Shown here: positions 1 through 5,135 of the stretch, piece after piece
Layout of the letters: every line of letters starts with the position of its first letter
How positions within the stretch are numbered: position 1 is the first letter of the stretch
From: Candidatus Magasanikiibacteriota bacterium
GTDB taxonomy: Bacteria > Patescibacteriota > Patescibacteriia > Magasanikbacterales > UBA922
Assembly: GCA_003518365.1 (NCBI GenBank)
Contig: DOYU01000008.1
Coordinates: forward strand, 19,598-34,962
Direction: 5' to 3'
Length of the DNA: 15,365 nucleotides
Made by a program: the position numbers and the translations under genes
Notes under the pieces: generated by a model
What the model was told of the DNA's origin: nothing
Database searches by the model: none
What the model saw: only the letters and a program-made list of their open reading frames with translations

Positions 1-11
1 AAACACAATGA

Positions 12-27
12 CCGCCCTCACAGGCGG
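12..27 (-). terminator. Candidate terminator of the Fur-ZIP operon
   Basis: CCGCC and GGCGG form a perfect 5-bp GC stem around a 6-nt loop, about 35 bp beyond the stop of the ZIP gene. On the minus strand the stem is followed by a T-rich but interrupted tail (TCATTGTGTTT), so it is a plausible but weak rho-independent terminator. It could also belong to a gene outside the window. Confidence 0.4.
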
Positions 28-62
28 CCGTATATATGACACAATAAGATACACGAGAACAT

Positions 63-824
63 TTATTCTAGCAGGAGAAGCAACGCCATGACGACAATAC
101 CCGCCAGGAGAGCTATAAGTTGTTTCAATGATTCTGCAATTCTGGTTTCCTTATGCAATTCTGGTAATAAATCGGCAGTCGCGATATAGATAAATGATCC
201 TGCAGCAAATGGAAGAAACAACAATTCAATTCCTTCGATCTGCCCAGAAAGAAAGAGAGCAAAGATAGCACCAAAAAGAGCTCCGAGCGCAGAAAGAAAA
301 TTTAACAATAATGCACGTCCTTTTGAAAAACCTCCATGAAGAAGGACACCAAAATCACTCAGCTCTTGTGGAATTTCATGAAGAACAACCGCAACAGTGG
401 TCGCGATTCCGACAGGAATACTTACCAAAAAACTCGCAGCGATTATCATACCATCAAGAATGTTATGCAAAAAATCGCCAATCAAATTCAAAATAGCAAA
501 AGGATGAACGTGATCTTCTTCAAATTCATGCACATGATGACAATGATGCCACTGAATGAATTTTTCGATAATAAACCAGACGAGAATCCCTGCCAACACA
601 CCAAATGATGCCTTCACCGTCAGACCCTCGCGCTCAGTCACTTCAGGCAATAAATGCAAAAAGGCGTCACCCAACAGCGTACCGGCAGAAAAACTTACAA
701 ACAACAATAACCATGATTTGATACGATGCACACCAAAGGAAAGCGCCACCGCACCAATGAGTGATACTAAACTCACGATCGTGATACTTCCAAGTGTGTA
801 TACCCATGTAGTAAGTGAAATCAT
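63..824 (-). CDS. ZIP family divalent metal transporter
   Basis: This 253-residue polytopic membrane protein belongs to the ZIP family, which imports Zn2+, Fe2+ or Mn2+ across the cytoplasmic membrane. The two metal-site signatures are visible: HNILDG at residues 120-125 (TM4) and HEIPQE at 149-154 (TM5; usually HEIPHE, so the second His is Gln here). A His-rich cytoplasmic loop (about residues 93-107, several HH and HxH pairs) follows TM3, as in eukaryotic and bacterial ZIPs. Hydrophobic segments cover the full length, which is normal for the family. It starts 18 nt after the stop of a Fur-family regulator, so the pair is very likely co-transcribed and metal-controlled. It also has its own extended -10 element just ahead of the ATG. 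Zinc is the best guess for the substrate; iron or manganese cannot be excluded. Confidence 0.93.
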   Translation of the reverse strand: MISLTTWVYTLGSITIVSLVSLIGAVALSFGVHRIKSWLLLFVSFSAGTLLGDAFLHLLPEVTEREGLTVKASFGVLAGILVWFIIEKFIQWHHCHHVHEFEEDHVHPFAILNLIGDFLHNILDGMIIAASFLVSIPVGIATTVAVVLHEIPQELSDFGVLLHGGFSKGRALLLNFLSALGALFGAIFALFLSGQIEGIELLFLPFAAGSFIYIATADLLPELHKETRIAESLKQLIALLAGIVVMALLLLLE

Positions 825-833
825 ATATGTACA

Positions 834-842
834 ATTATACCA
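834..842 (-). promoter_or_regulatory. Extended -10 immediately upstream of the ZIP start
   Basis: The minus strand reads TGG-TATAAT in the 18-nt gap between the Fur-family gene and the ZIP gene, with 9 nt between the -10 and the ATG. No good -35 is present, but TG-n-TATAAT can act as an extended -10. Transcription would start at or next to the ATG, giving a leaderless mRNA independent of the upstream operator. Confidence 0.5.
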
Positions 843-1253
843 TTAAGATTTTTGTGAATGACATCGGTCACACAACCCGGTAAACACCACACTGTGGTGT
901 ATCTCTCCAAACCCTTTTGCTTTTTTTCTTTTTTCTGTGCAGTCGATACAACTCGTCTTCTCGCAACCTGTGCAGACGACATGGTGATGATGTGTTTCAC
1001 CATGAATTTCGTAATGCTTTTCACCATGCTGTGTAAGCACGGGATGGATAATATCGAGAAGTTCAAACAAATCGAGAATACGATAGACCGTGACTCGATC
1101 CATGCCCATTGCTTTCTCAATCACTTCATTTGGAGAAAACACGCCTTTTTGAGAGGCGATGATATGTGCAATACGAATACGAGACGGGGTTATCTTTTGT
1201 TTTTTGTCTTCAAGGAGATTCACAATCCACTCAGAAGTATATTTTTTTATCAT
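843..1253 (-). CDS. Fur-family metal-dependent transcriptional regulator (Zur/Fur-like)
   Basis: A 136-residue Fur-superfamily repressor. The N-terminal winged helix ends in the recognition-helix region MDRVTVYRILDLFE (about residues 51-64). The C-terminal half has the metal-binding run THHHHVVCTGC (88-97) and a second C-x2-C pair, CDRC (128-131), forming the usual structural zinc site. I chose the ATG at 1253 because the alternatives at 1298 and 1274 lie inside the promoter and operators. No Shine-Dalgarno is present and the leader is very short. It is followed 18 nt later by a ZIP transporter, and two 7-1-7 palindromes sit in its promoter, so metal-dependent autorepression of the uptake operon is likely. 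Zur is the best functional guess from the ZIP partner; PerR or iron-Fur roles remain possible. Confidence 0.92.
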   Translation of the reverse strand: MIKKYTSEWIVNLLEDKKQKITPSRIRIAHIIASQKGVFSPNEVIEKAMGMDRVTVYRILDLFELLDIIHPVLTQHGEKHYEIHGETHHHHVVCTGCEKTSCIDCTEKRKKAKGFGEIHHSVVFTGLCDRCHSQKS

Positions 1254-1258
1254 ACAAT

Positions 1259-1273
1259 TGCAATTCAATTGCA
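1259..1273. promoter_or_regulatory. Fur/Zur-type operator 1 (perfect 7-1-7 palindrome)
   Basis: TGCAATT-C-AATTGCA is a perfect 7-1-7 inverted repeat, the geometry of Fur-family boxes. It lies just upstream of the regulator ATG, over the predicted transcription start. Together with the second palindrome, centred 24 bp away, it suggests cooperative binding of two dimers. Confidence 0.7.
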
Positions 1274-1276
1274 TAT

Positions 1277-1305
1277 AATGTACGCAACTCAGTTGCATTT
1301 GTCAA
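1277..1305 (-). promoter_or_regulatory. Promoter of the Fur-ZIP operon
   Basis: On the minus strand a perfect -35 TTGACA (1305-1300) is followed by a 17-bp spacer and a -10-like TACATT (1282-1277). The spacer is filled by operator 2 and the start region by operator 1, so bound repressor would block RNA polymerase. The predicted start is about 17 nt upstream of the ATG at 1253. Confidence 0.62.
1283..1297. promoter_or_regulatory. Fur/Zur-type operator 2 (7-1-7, one outer mismatch)
   Basis: CGCAACT-C-AGTTGCA pairs as 7-1-7 with only the outermost pair mismatched. It shares the half-site pattern GCAAnT with operator 1 and lies inside the -35/-10 spacer of the operon promoter. Confidence 0.65.
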
Positions 1306-1323
1306 TACGTGTCTGTGGACAAG

Positions 1324-1352
1324 TTGAGATATGTTACAAAAAAAGCTATACT
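1324..1352 (+). promoter_or_regulatory. Promoter of the DUF7282-like gene
   Basis: TTGAGA (1324-1329), a 17-bp spacer and TATACT (1347-1352) form a good sigma70-type promoter. Transcription would begin near 1359, giving a leader of about 104 nt that contains the paired hairpins at 1371-1445. Confidence 0.65.
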
Positions 1353-1370
1353 AAATTTACATAAATATAA

Positions 1371-1445
1371 GGAGTGACGAACGCAAGTTCGTCATAATCT
1401 GCGAAGATGATCCTTTGTTGATAACGAGCTTGCGCTCGTCACTCC
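1371..1445. repeat. REP/BIME-like pair of inverted hairpins headed by GGAG
   Basis: Two 23-bp arms (1371-1393 and 1423-1445) face each other across 29 bp and match at 20 of 23 positions. Each arm begins with GGAGT and folds on its own: GACGAAC-GCAA-GTTCGTC in the first, and the complement of ACGAGC-TTGC-GCTCGT in the second. Two of the three differences fall at positions that pair with each other in the hairpin (A-T in one arm, G-C in the other), so structure is preserved. A GTAG/GGAG-type head next to a small palindrome, with copies in inverted pairs, is the layout of REP/BIME elements handled by RAYT transposases. No transposase gene is present here. The pair sits in the leader of the following gene and could instead be an RNA structure. 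Confidence 0.6.
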
Positions 1446-1462
1446 TCTACAAACATAACAGT

Positions 1463-1966
1463 ATGAAATCATTCCTTATCGGTATCATCGCAATCCTCGT
1501 CCTCGGTGGCACGTTCTTTTTTTTCTTCATGCGTGAAAATGAAACCCCAACCATTGCCCCAGGGCAAAACACACCTGAACAAACATATCTAAGACAACAA
1601 CCAATGGAAGATGAACTTCCTGCAACAGAAGAAACCACAGCTCCGCCAACCATAATCGTCGAGGATCAAGCCTATGAGCTCGGTGGTATCACGATACAGT
1701 CAGTGAATACTAACGAAGACCTCTGGCTCGTTGCCTACGACGATGATGGTGGCAAGCCAGGTCGCTATATCGGCCAAGTCCGCCTCTCGCCCGGCTCATG
1801 GAGTGATGTTGCGTTCCCACTGTATGAAGACTTTGTCACAGACAAAATCTATATCGCGGCTCATAAAGATCTCGGTGAATCTGGCACATTTGAATTCCCT
1901 GGCGCAGATGTTGCGCTCACAGTCGACGGTGTTGTGGTGGTCAAGACGGTGCATGTGACGAAGTAA
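1463..1966 (+). CDS. Membrane-anchored DUF7282-like protein
   Basis: A 167-residue protein with an N-terminal hydrophobic anchor (about residues 3-22), then a Thr/Pro/Glu-rich linker (23-65) and a beta-rich C-terminal domain (about 66-155). The domain pattern (LWLVAYDDDGGKPGRYIGQV, then a hydrophobic/aromatic run, AAHKDLGESGTFEFPGADVAL) resembles DUF7282, an extracytoplasmic domain of unknown function. It probably faces the outside of the cell. I chose the ATG at 1463 because the upstream in-frame ATG at 1415 lies in the hairpin-rich leader and would put a charged segment before the anchor. It has its own promoter and is divergent from the Fur-ZIP operon. A link to metal uptake would be speculative. 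Confidence 0.8.
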   Translation: MKSFLIGIIAILVLGGTFFFFFMRENETPTIAPGQNTPEQTYLRQQPMEDELPATEETTAPPTIIVEDQAYELGGITIQSVNTNEDLWLVAYDDDGGKPGRYIGQVRLSPGSWSDVAFPLYEDFVTDKIYIAAHKDLGESGTFEFPGADVALTVDGVVVVKTVHVTK

Positions 1967-2066
1967 AAAACACTATAGGGAAAGTTTGTATTTTGTACCA
2001 AAATTGATGTACTTTCTATACGAAAGTTTGGATAAAAACCAGTTAGCTGAAATGATGAAAATTTTT

Positions 2067-2072
2067 TATAAT
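2067..2072 (+). promoter_or_regulatory. -10 element (TATAAT) of the small acidic gene
   Basis: A perfect TATAAT lies 14 nt before the ATG at 2087. The best -35 is poor (TTAGCT, 18-bp spacing). The expected mRNA leader is very short, under 10 nt. The upstream stretch has a GAAAGTTTG direct repeat (1980-1988 and 2022-2030), with an ACTTTC inverted copy between them, of unknown meaning. Confidence 0.5.
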
Positions 2073-2086
2073 CTAATCAAAAAAAT

Positions 2087-2443
2087 ATGACAGAAGGAAT
2101 TCCAACGCCAGATCATCGCGAGCCAAGAACCCCTGAAAGCGAACTCTCTGAGCTAAGTTTTGCTGAATTAGAAAGATCACATCAAGAAATCCAAAGATTA
2201 GCTGGGAACACATTTACTGTGACTGAAAATGGGGTAAAAAATGCTCAAGGAGAAGGTGTTTTCATTCGCGCAACTGAAGGGGGTTTTAGGCTCTCTCAGA
2301 TAACGCCCAACTTAGGTGAAGTTCAAACTTACCTGGCGCAAAATCCAAACACAGCATTAACTAGAGTTTGTACTACTAAAGAAGAAATAATAGTTGCAAT
2401 GCGTGAAATGTTAGAAGCGCTAGGTAAAAGAATTATTGAATAA
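2087..2443 (+). CDS. Small acidic protein of unknown function
   Basis: A 118-residue soluble protein that I do not recognise. It has no signal peptide, TM segment or cysteine-rich motif other than one Cys near residue 94. The first 25 residues are Pro/Glu/Ser-rich and probably disordered. Residues 24-40 and 95-118 look helical (SELSFAELERSHQEIQRL; EEIIVAMREMLEALGKRIIE), with a short beta-prone middle (TFTVTENGVKNAQGEGVFIRA). The single-gene layout, the consensus -10 and the lower G+C than neighbours (about 35% by hand count over 60 bp) suggest a real but lineage-restricted gene. It is convergent with the nuclease gene at 2535. Confidence 0.65.
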   Translation: MTEGIPTPDHREPRTPESELSELSFAELERSHQEIQRLAGNTFTVTENGVKNAQGEGVFIRATEGGFRLSQITPNLGEVQTYLAQNPNTALTRVCTTKEEIIVAMREMLEALGKRIIE

Positions 2444-2467
2444 AAATTTTCATCACATCAACTAACA

Positions 2468-2511
2468 GCGTATATCTGCCATGCGCTATCGCGACACTGC
2501 AGATGATACGC
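2468..2511. repeat. Large imperfect hairpin in a convergent intergenic region
   Basis: GCGTATATCTGC (2468-2479) pairs with GCAGAT-g-ATACGC (2499-2511) over 12 bp with one bulged base, closing a 19-nt loop. It lies between two converging genes. No T-run follows on either strand, so it is not a classic terminator. A short direct repeat, ATACGCAA (2506-2513 and 2519-2526), begins in its right arm. Confidence 0.5.
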
Positions 2512-2534
2512 AAACGTTATACGCAATTCAAATC

Positions 2535-3404
2535 CTACAATATAATACTCTCCTCCATCTCTTCCTCTTCTTTCGGCTTAAACGGCAACACGTACAGATC
2601 TCTTCCAAAATCATCAGGACCAATCAACTCCCCTTCTCCTTTCAATATACGTTCCATGGGCTCACACGCAAAACATCCGTCTTTTGGACAATCAAACTTT
2701 TTGAGTTGCCTCGCCAATTTTATTTTTCTCGCAATAGCCAAAATTTGTTCACGTGATTCTTCAAGTGATGGCAATTCTTTTTCTGTAAGCTCATCATTAT
2801 CCTCGAGATACCAATAACTTGCTTTCACGACTGGTCGTTTTTGTGTTTCAGATACCAATAACAAATAGATCGGCAACTGCAATGATGATTCATCTTCTCG
2901 TTGCTTTCCTGTTTTGAAATCAATGATGTGCACCGCGTCTTCTTCTGGCAGATATTCGAGCCAGTCGATCTTTCCACATAAAATAATTTCTTCTTCCTCA
3001 GACAACCAAAAATTAGGAAGGTCTTTCTGAATTTTTACAGAAAGATTTCCTATGGGGCCAGGGTTGTTGTATACGCGCGCAATCATCGCTTCTCCTCGTG
3101 CACGATATTTATCTTCCGAGCTTTCAGAAAAAAATCCACCTTTCTTTCCAGACACCTTTGCCCATTCTTCTTTAAATTTTTCTGGCAAGGGTTTGATAAA
3201 TCGTTGATCTCTCGGAAGTCCTGATAAAGATTCGAGCACATTATGAACTGCCTGACCAAGAGCAAGTGGCGGACTCATGAGCGTGATCTTATGTCCAGTC
3301 TTTGGATCTTTGTACACGTTTTTGAGAAAGTAACTTCTTGGACACGCAAGATAGTCACTGATAGAACTGTGAGAAACCCATGTGGCAAGAAATTTGTCTG
3401 GCAT
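2535..3404 (-). CDS. PD-(D/E)XK (RecB/Cas4/AddB-like) nuclease with probable Fe-S cluster
   Basis: A 289-residue single-domain nuclease of the PDDEXK_1 (RecB-type) superfamily. Catalytic elements in order: His54 (GQAVHNVLE), Asp147 (GKIDWLE), Asp162 and Lys164 (IIDFKTGK) and the QxxxY motif at Gln176-Tyr180 (QLPIY). Cys21 (ACPRSYFL) and the C-terminal Cys239-x4-Cys244-x2-Cys247 match the N- and C-terminal ligands of the 4Fe-4S cluster that pins the ends of Cas4 and AddB nuclease domains. Such enzymes degrade or trim DNA ends. No helicase or Cas1/Cas2 partner is adjacent, so it is a stand-alone form of the type common in CPR genomes, and a DNA-repair role is most likely. It lies 55 bp downstream of the TraX-family gene. 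Its acidic C-terminus (a run of six acidic residues) is unusual. Confidence 0.88.
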   Translation of the reverse strand: MPDKFLATWVSHSSISDYLACPRSYFLKNVYKDPKTGHKITLMSPPLALGQAVHNVLESLSGLPRDQRFIKPLPEKFKEEWAKVSGKKGGFFSESSEDKYRARGEAMIARVYNNPGPIGNLSVKIQKDLPNFWLSEEEEIILCGKIDWLEYLPEEDAVHIIDFKTGKQREDESSLQLPIYLLLVSETQKRPVVKASYWYLEDNDELTEKELPSLEESREQILAIARKIKLARQLKKFDCPKDGCFACEPMERILKGEGELIGPDDFGRDLYVLPFKPKEEEEMEESIIL

Positions 3405-3423
3405 AGTAACAAATTAACAACTA

Positions 3424-3443
3424 ACAATGTACACGTACATTGT
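3424..3443. repeat. 20-bp inverted repeat between the TraX and nuclease genes
   Basis: ACAATGTAC-ac-GTACATTGT has 9-bp perfect arms around 2 bp, and the next bases repeat the TGTACA motif. It sits in the 55-bp gap upstream of the nuclease start. It could be a repressor operator; on the minus strand it is also followed by a T-rich stretch and might work as a weak terminator. A -10-like TACAAT lies at its upstream edge on the minus strand. Confidence 0.5.
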
Positions 3444-3459
3444 ACAGGATACTGAACGC

Positions 3460-4161
3460 TCATCCAAATACGTACAAAATGAAGAGAAAGGTCAAATGAA
3501 CCGGATAAAACCAATAAAACCACCATGCATGCCCACTATACCCTTTTTGCTGGTTGTACATTGCCAAGAGTGGTAGCGCGCAAAGGGATGCTCCCTGTAT
3601 GAATGAGGGTAAGGCAAGATATACCAAGAACATAGTGGGGGCAACAGCCGCGATATGCTGCGTAGCAAAAAGGATTACAGCAAACCAAAGTCCCTGCCAC
3701 AGCAGCATATCTCTCGTTTTTCCATACGTCGTATGAAAAAGAAGAATCATCACCAATCCATACACGCCATAGCCTGTGGGAATGAGAAGACTCATGGCAA
3801 TCATGCCCATCACACAGAATCTACGCCTAAGTACATCATGACGAAATCGCTCGTAGAGCATGATCGTCACGAGTCCCAAAGCTAAGGTCACAAAGATATT
3901 CATACGCCAAGGTATGCCATAGAGCGTCCCAAATATGAAACTATATGGCACCTGCGATACGACGGCAAGCAGCAAAAGACGAGAGAGATATTTTTTTACA
4001 TCCGTTGTATGATGGTAGCCATTGGCGATGCCCCACGCAAAAATGGGAAACGCAATACGTCCAATAACGCGAAACATCTGCTCTTCAGGAAAAAACAACA
4101 GACCGACATGATCGATCAGCATTGTTCCGACAGCAATGAGTTTGAGGGCAAAGAGTGTCAT
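3460..4161 (-). CDS. TraX-family integral membrane protein
   Basis: A 233-residue polytopic membrane protein with the TraX-family signature at its start: MTLFALKLIAVGTMLIDHVG, then the RVIGRIAFPIFAWGIANGYHHT stretch and a YLSRLLLLAVVSQVPY segment. About seven to eight hydrophobic helices follow, and the length is typical. TraX of the F plasmid is needed for N-terminal acetylation of pilin. Chromosomal relatives are widespread membrane acyltransferase-like proteins without known substrate. No other conjugation gene is nearby, so a conjugative role should not be assumed. The start codon overlaps the stop of the upstream metallopeptidase-like gene (ATGA), so the two are translationally coupled. 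Confidence 0.85.
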   Translation of the reverse strand: MTLFALKLIAVGTMLIDHVGLLFFPEEQMFRVIGRIAFPIFAWGIANGYHHTTDVKKYLSRLLLLAVVSQVPYSFIFGTLYGIPWRMNIFVTLALGLVTIMLYERFRHDVLRRRFCVMGMIAMSLLIPTGYGVYGLVMILLFHTTYGKTRDMLLWQGLWFAVILFATQHIAAVAPTMFLVYLALPSFIQGASLCALPLLAMYNQQKGYSGHAWWFYWFYPVHLTFLFILYVFG

Positions 4162-4694
4162 ACCAGATATGAATCAAGCACACGTTTTCTTTGTTTGCAA
4201 TCAGAAATGGTCTCACGAACAAGCTGCCAAAATCGATGTGAATGATTGAGTTCTTTGAGATGACACAACTCGTGCACAATCACATAATCGGCGAGTTCAA
4301 TGGGCAAAAAAAGTAAGCGATAATGAAAACTCATGTTTCCTTCAGACGAACAACTTCCCCATCGACTCGACATTTTTTTTATTGACACACGATTGTAGGA
4401 AAACTGATAGTGTTCATTGTAGAAGCGAAGTCTCCCCAACACAAATTTGAGCGCGCGACTTCGGCATGCAGCCAAACTATCTTGTGTCATGTCAGGAGGA
4501 ATAATCAATGGACGTTTTTTTTCTACGGTGCGAAGCACTTCTTCTACCCACGAAATCTGTGATGCAAAAAATTCATGCACGCGTTTTTCAGAAACATGAC
4601 GTGGCGCCGTGACGATTACCTTTGCCTCGGCATTCACCGTAATGCGGATATGCTTTGATCGTGAATGTCGTTTGATAGTATAGCTTGGTAACAT
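4158..4694 (-). CDS. YgjP/DUF45-like (SprT-type) metal-dependent hydrolase
   Basis: A 178-residue protein of the YgjP-like metallopeptidase family (PF01863 type). The core is RWGSCSSEGN (about residues 111-120), followed by the zinc motif HELCH (141-145) and the downstream third-ligand motif NHSHRFW (150-156). The N-terminal part has the family's beta-rich segment (IRITVNAEAKVIVTAPRHVS). Members are often annotated as M48-family metallopeptidases; E. coli YgjP has been linked to UTP pyrophosphatase activity, so the substrate is uncertain. I chose the ATG at 4694: the longer frame to 4778 would run through the csp terminator. A TGG-TACAAT element lies 9 nt ahead of this ATG. It overlaps the TraX-family gene by 4 nt. 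Confidence 0.87.
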   Translation of the reverse strand: MLPSYTIKRHSRSKHIRITVNAEAKVIVTAPRHVSEKRVHEFFASQISWVEEVLRTVEKKRPLIIPPDMTQDSLAACRSRALKFVLGRLRFYNEHYQFSYNRVSIKKMSSRWGSCSSEGNMSFHYRLLFLPIELADYVIVHELCHLKELNHSHRFWQLVRETISDCKQRKRVLDSYLV

Positions 4695-4703
4695 AGTACT
4701 CAC

Positions 4704-4712
4704 ATTGTACCA
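4704..4712 (-). promoter_or_regulatory. Extended -10 of the DUF45-TraX operon
   Basis: TGG-TACAAT on the minus strand, 9 nt before the ATG at 4694 and right after the csp terminator. No convincing -35 is visible. The layout is the same as ahead of the ZIP and PIF1-like genes and predicts a leaderless mRNA. Confidence 0.5.
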
Positions 4713-4717
4713 TAACA

Positions 4718-4749
4718 AAAAGACTGTCCCACAATGGGGACAGTCTTTT
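4718..4749 (-). terminator. Rho-independent terminator of the csp gene
   Basis: A 13-bp perfect stem (4718-4730 with 4737-4749) around a 6-nt loop, with the core GACTGTCCC/GGGACAGTC. On the minus strand it ends in TTTTTGTT. It lies 22 nt beyond the csp stop. The plus-strand side is also T-rich, so it may act in both directions, though no plus-strand gene runs into it. Confidence 0.85.
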
Positions 4750-4770
4750 ATTGTTTGTAAGAACGAAGTC

Positions 4771-4971
4771 TTACGCAACGAGCTGAACGTTTACAGCGTT
4801 CATTCCCTTTGGTGATTCCTCAAGATCAAAAGTGACTGCGTCACCTTCTTTGAGTTGGTCGTATTCTACACCAACGAGTGCCTTTGCGTGGAAAAAGAGA
4901 TCTTTTTCCTGACCGTCAGCGGCGATAAAACCGAATCCTCGGTCTGTAAGTCGTTTGATAGTTCCTTGCAT
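4771..4971 (-). CDS. Cold-shock domain protein (CspA family)
   Basis: A 66-residue single-domain CSD protein, the standard size. RNP1 is RGFGFI (residues 11-16) and RNP2 is DLFFH (24-28), both on the single-stranded nucleic acid-binding face of the OB-fold barrel. It would act as an RNA chaperone that melts secondary structure, especially in the cold. A DEAD-box helicase gene lies just upstream with a matching promoter, forming a cold-shock RNA-remodelling module. The gene has its own strong promoter, an 87-nt leader that can mask the start codon, and a strong terminator. No Shine-Dalgarno lies at normal spacing. Confidence 0.96.
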   Translation of the reverse strand: MQGTIKRLTDRGFGFIAADGQEKDLFFHAKALVGVEYDQLKEGDAVTFDLEESPKGMNAVNVQLVA

Positions 4972-5058
4972 AGGAAGAGATAGTTAATATGCTACGAAAA
5001 ATATGTTCCCGGAGAAAATTCGACCTTCTCTTCTCCTATGCGGGTTCTACTTTTGTGC
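4968..5058 (-). promoter_or_regulatory. Structured csp leader that can mask the start codon
   Basis: In the mRNA (minus strand), leader segment GCATAGGAGAAGAG (5041-5028) is complementary to CTCTTCCTATGC (4979-4968) over 12 bp with a 2-nt bulge; the second segment contains the ATG. The same leader segment can instead pair locally, GGAGAA (5036-5031) with TTCTCC (5016-5011). The two folds exclude each other, so this looks like a two-state switch controlling access to the start codon. Long, refolding leaders are known for csp mRNAs of other bacteria. The pairing is read directly from the sequence; its function is inferred. Confidence 0.6.
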
Positions 5059-5064
5059 GAGATC

Positions 5065-5093
5065 ACTATAGCACAAAAATCATATTTTGTCAA
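5065..5093 (-). promoter_or_regulatory. Strong promoter of csp
   Basis: TTGACA (5093-5088), a 17-bp spacer and TATAGT (5070-5065), with TG-C ahead of the -10 (extended). The predicted start is near 5058. The same hexamers and spacing are found upstream of the DEAD-box gene. Confidence 0.85.
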
Positions 5094-5135
5094 GGGGTAC
5101 GTGGATCGTGGACGTGTATATCTTCTTTGCGGGGG

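Noticed and set aside
1274..1279. Plus-strand TATAAT as a promoter for the rightward gene
   Set aside because: No -35 at proper spacing; a better promoter (TTGAGA-17-TATACT) lies at 1324-1352.
1254..1298. N-terminal extension of the Fur-family protein (starts at 1298 or 1274)
   Set aside because: These starts fall within the operators and promoter, and the extra residues do not resemble a Fur N-terminus.
858..1364. 168-codon plus-strand open frame opposite the Fur-family gene
   Set aside because: Shadow of the minus-strand gene; its product has no recognisable features and it spans the operators.
3460..4161. Evidence for a conjugative element from the TraX-family gene
   Set aside because: No relaxase, type IV secretion or pilin gene is present; chromosomal TraX-family proteins are common without conjugation.
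4695..4778. Extension of the DUF45 protein to 4778
   Set aside because: It would have to be translated through the csp terminator, and the extra residues are not family-like.
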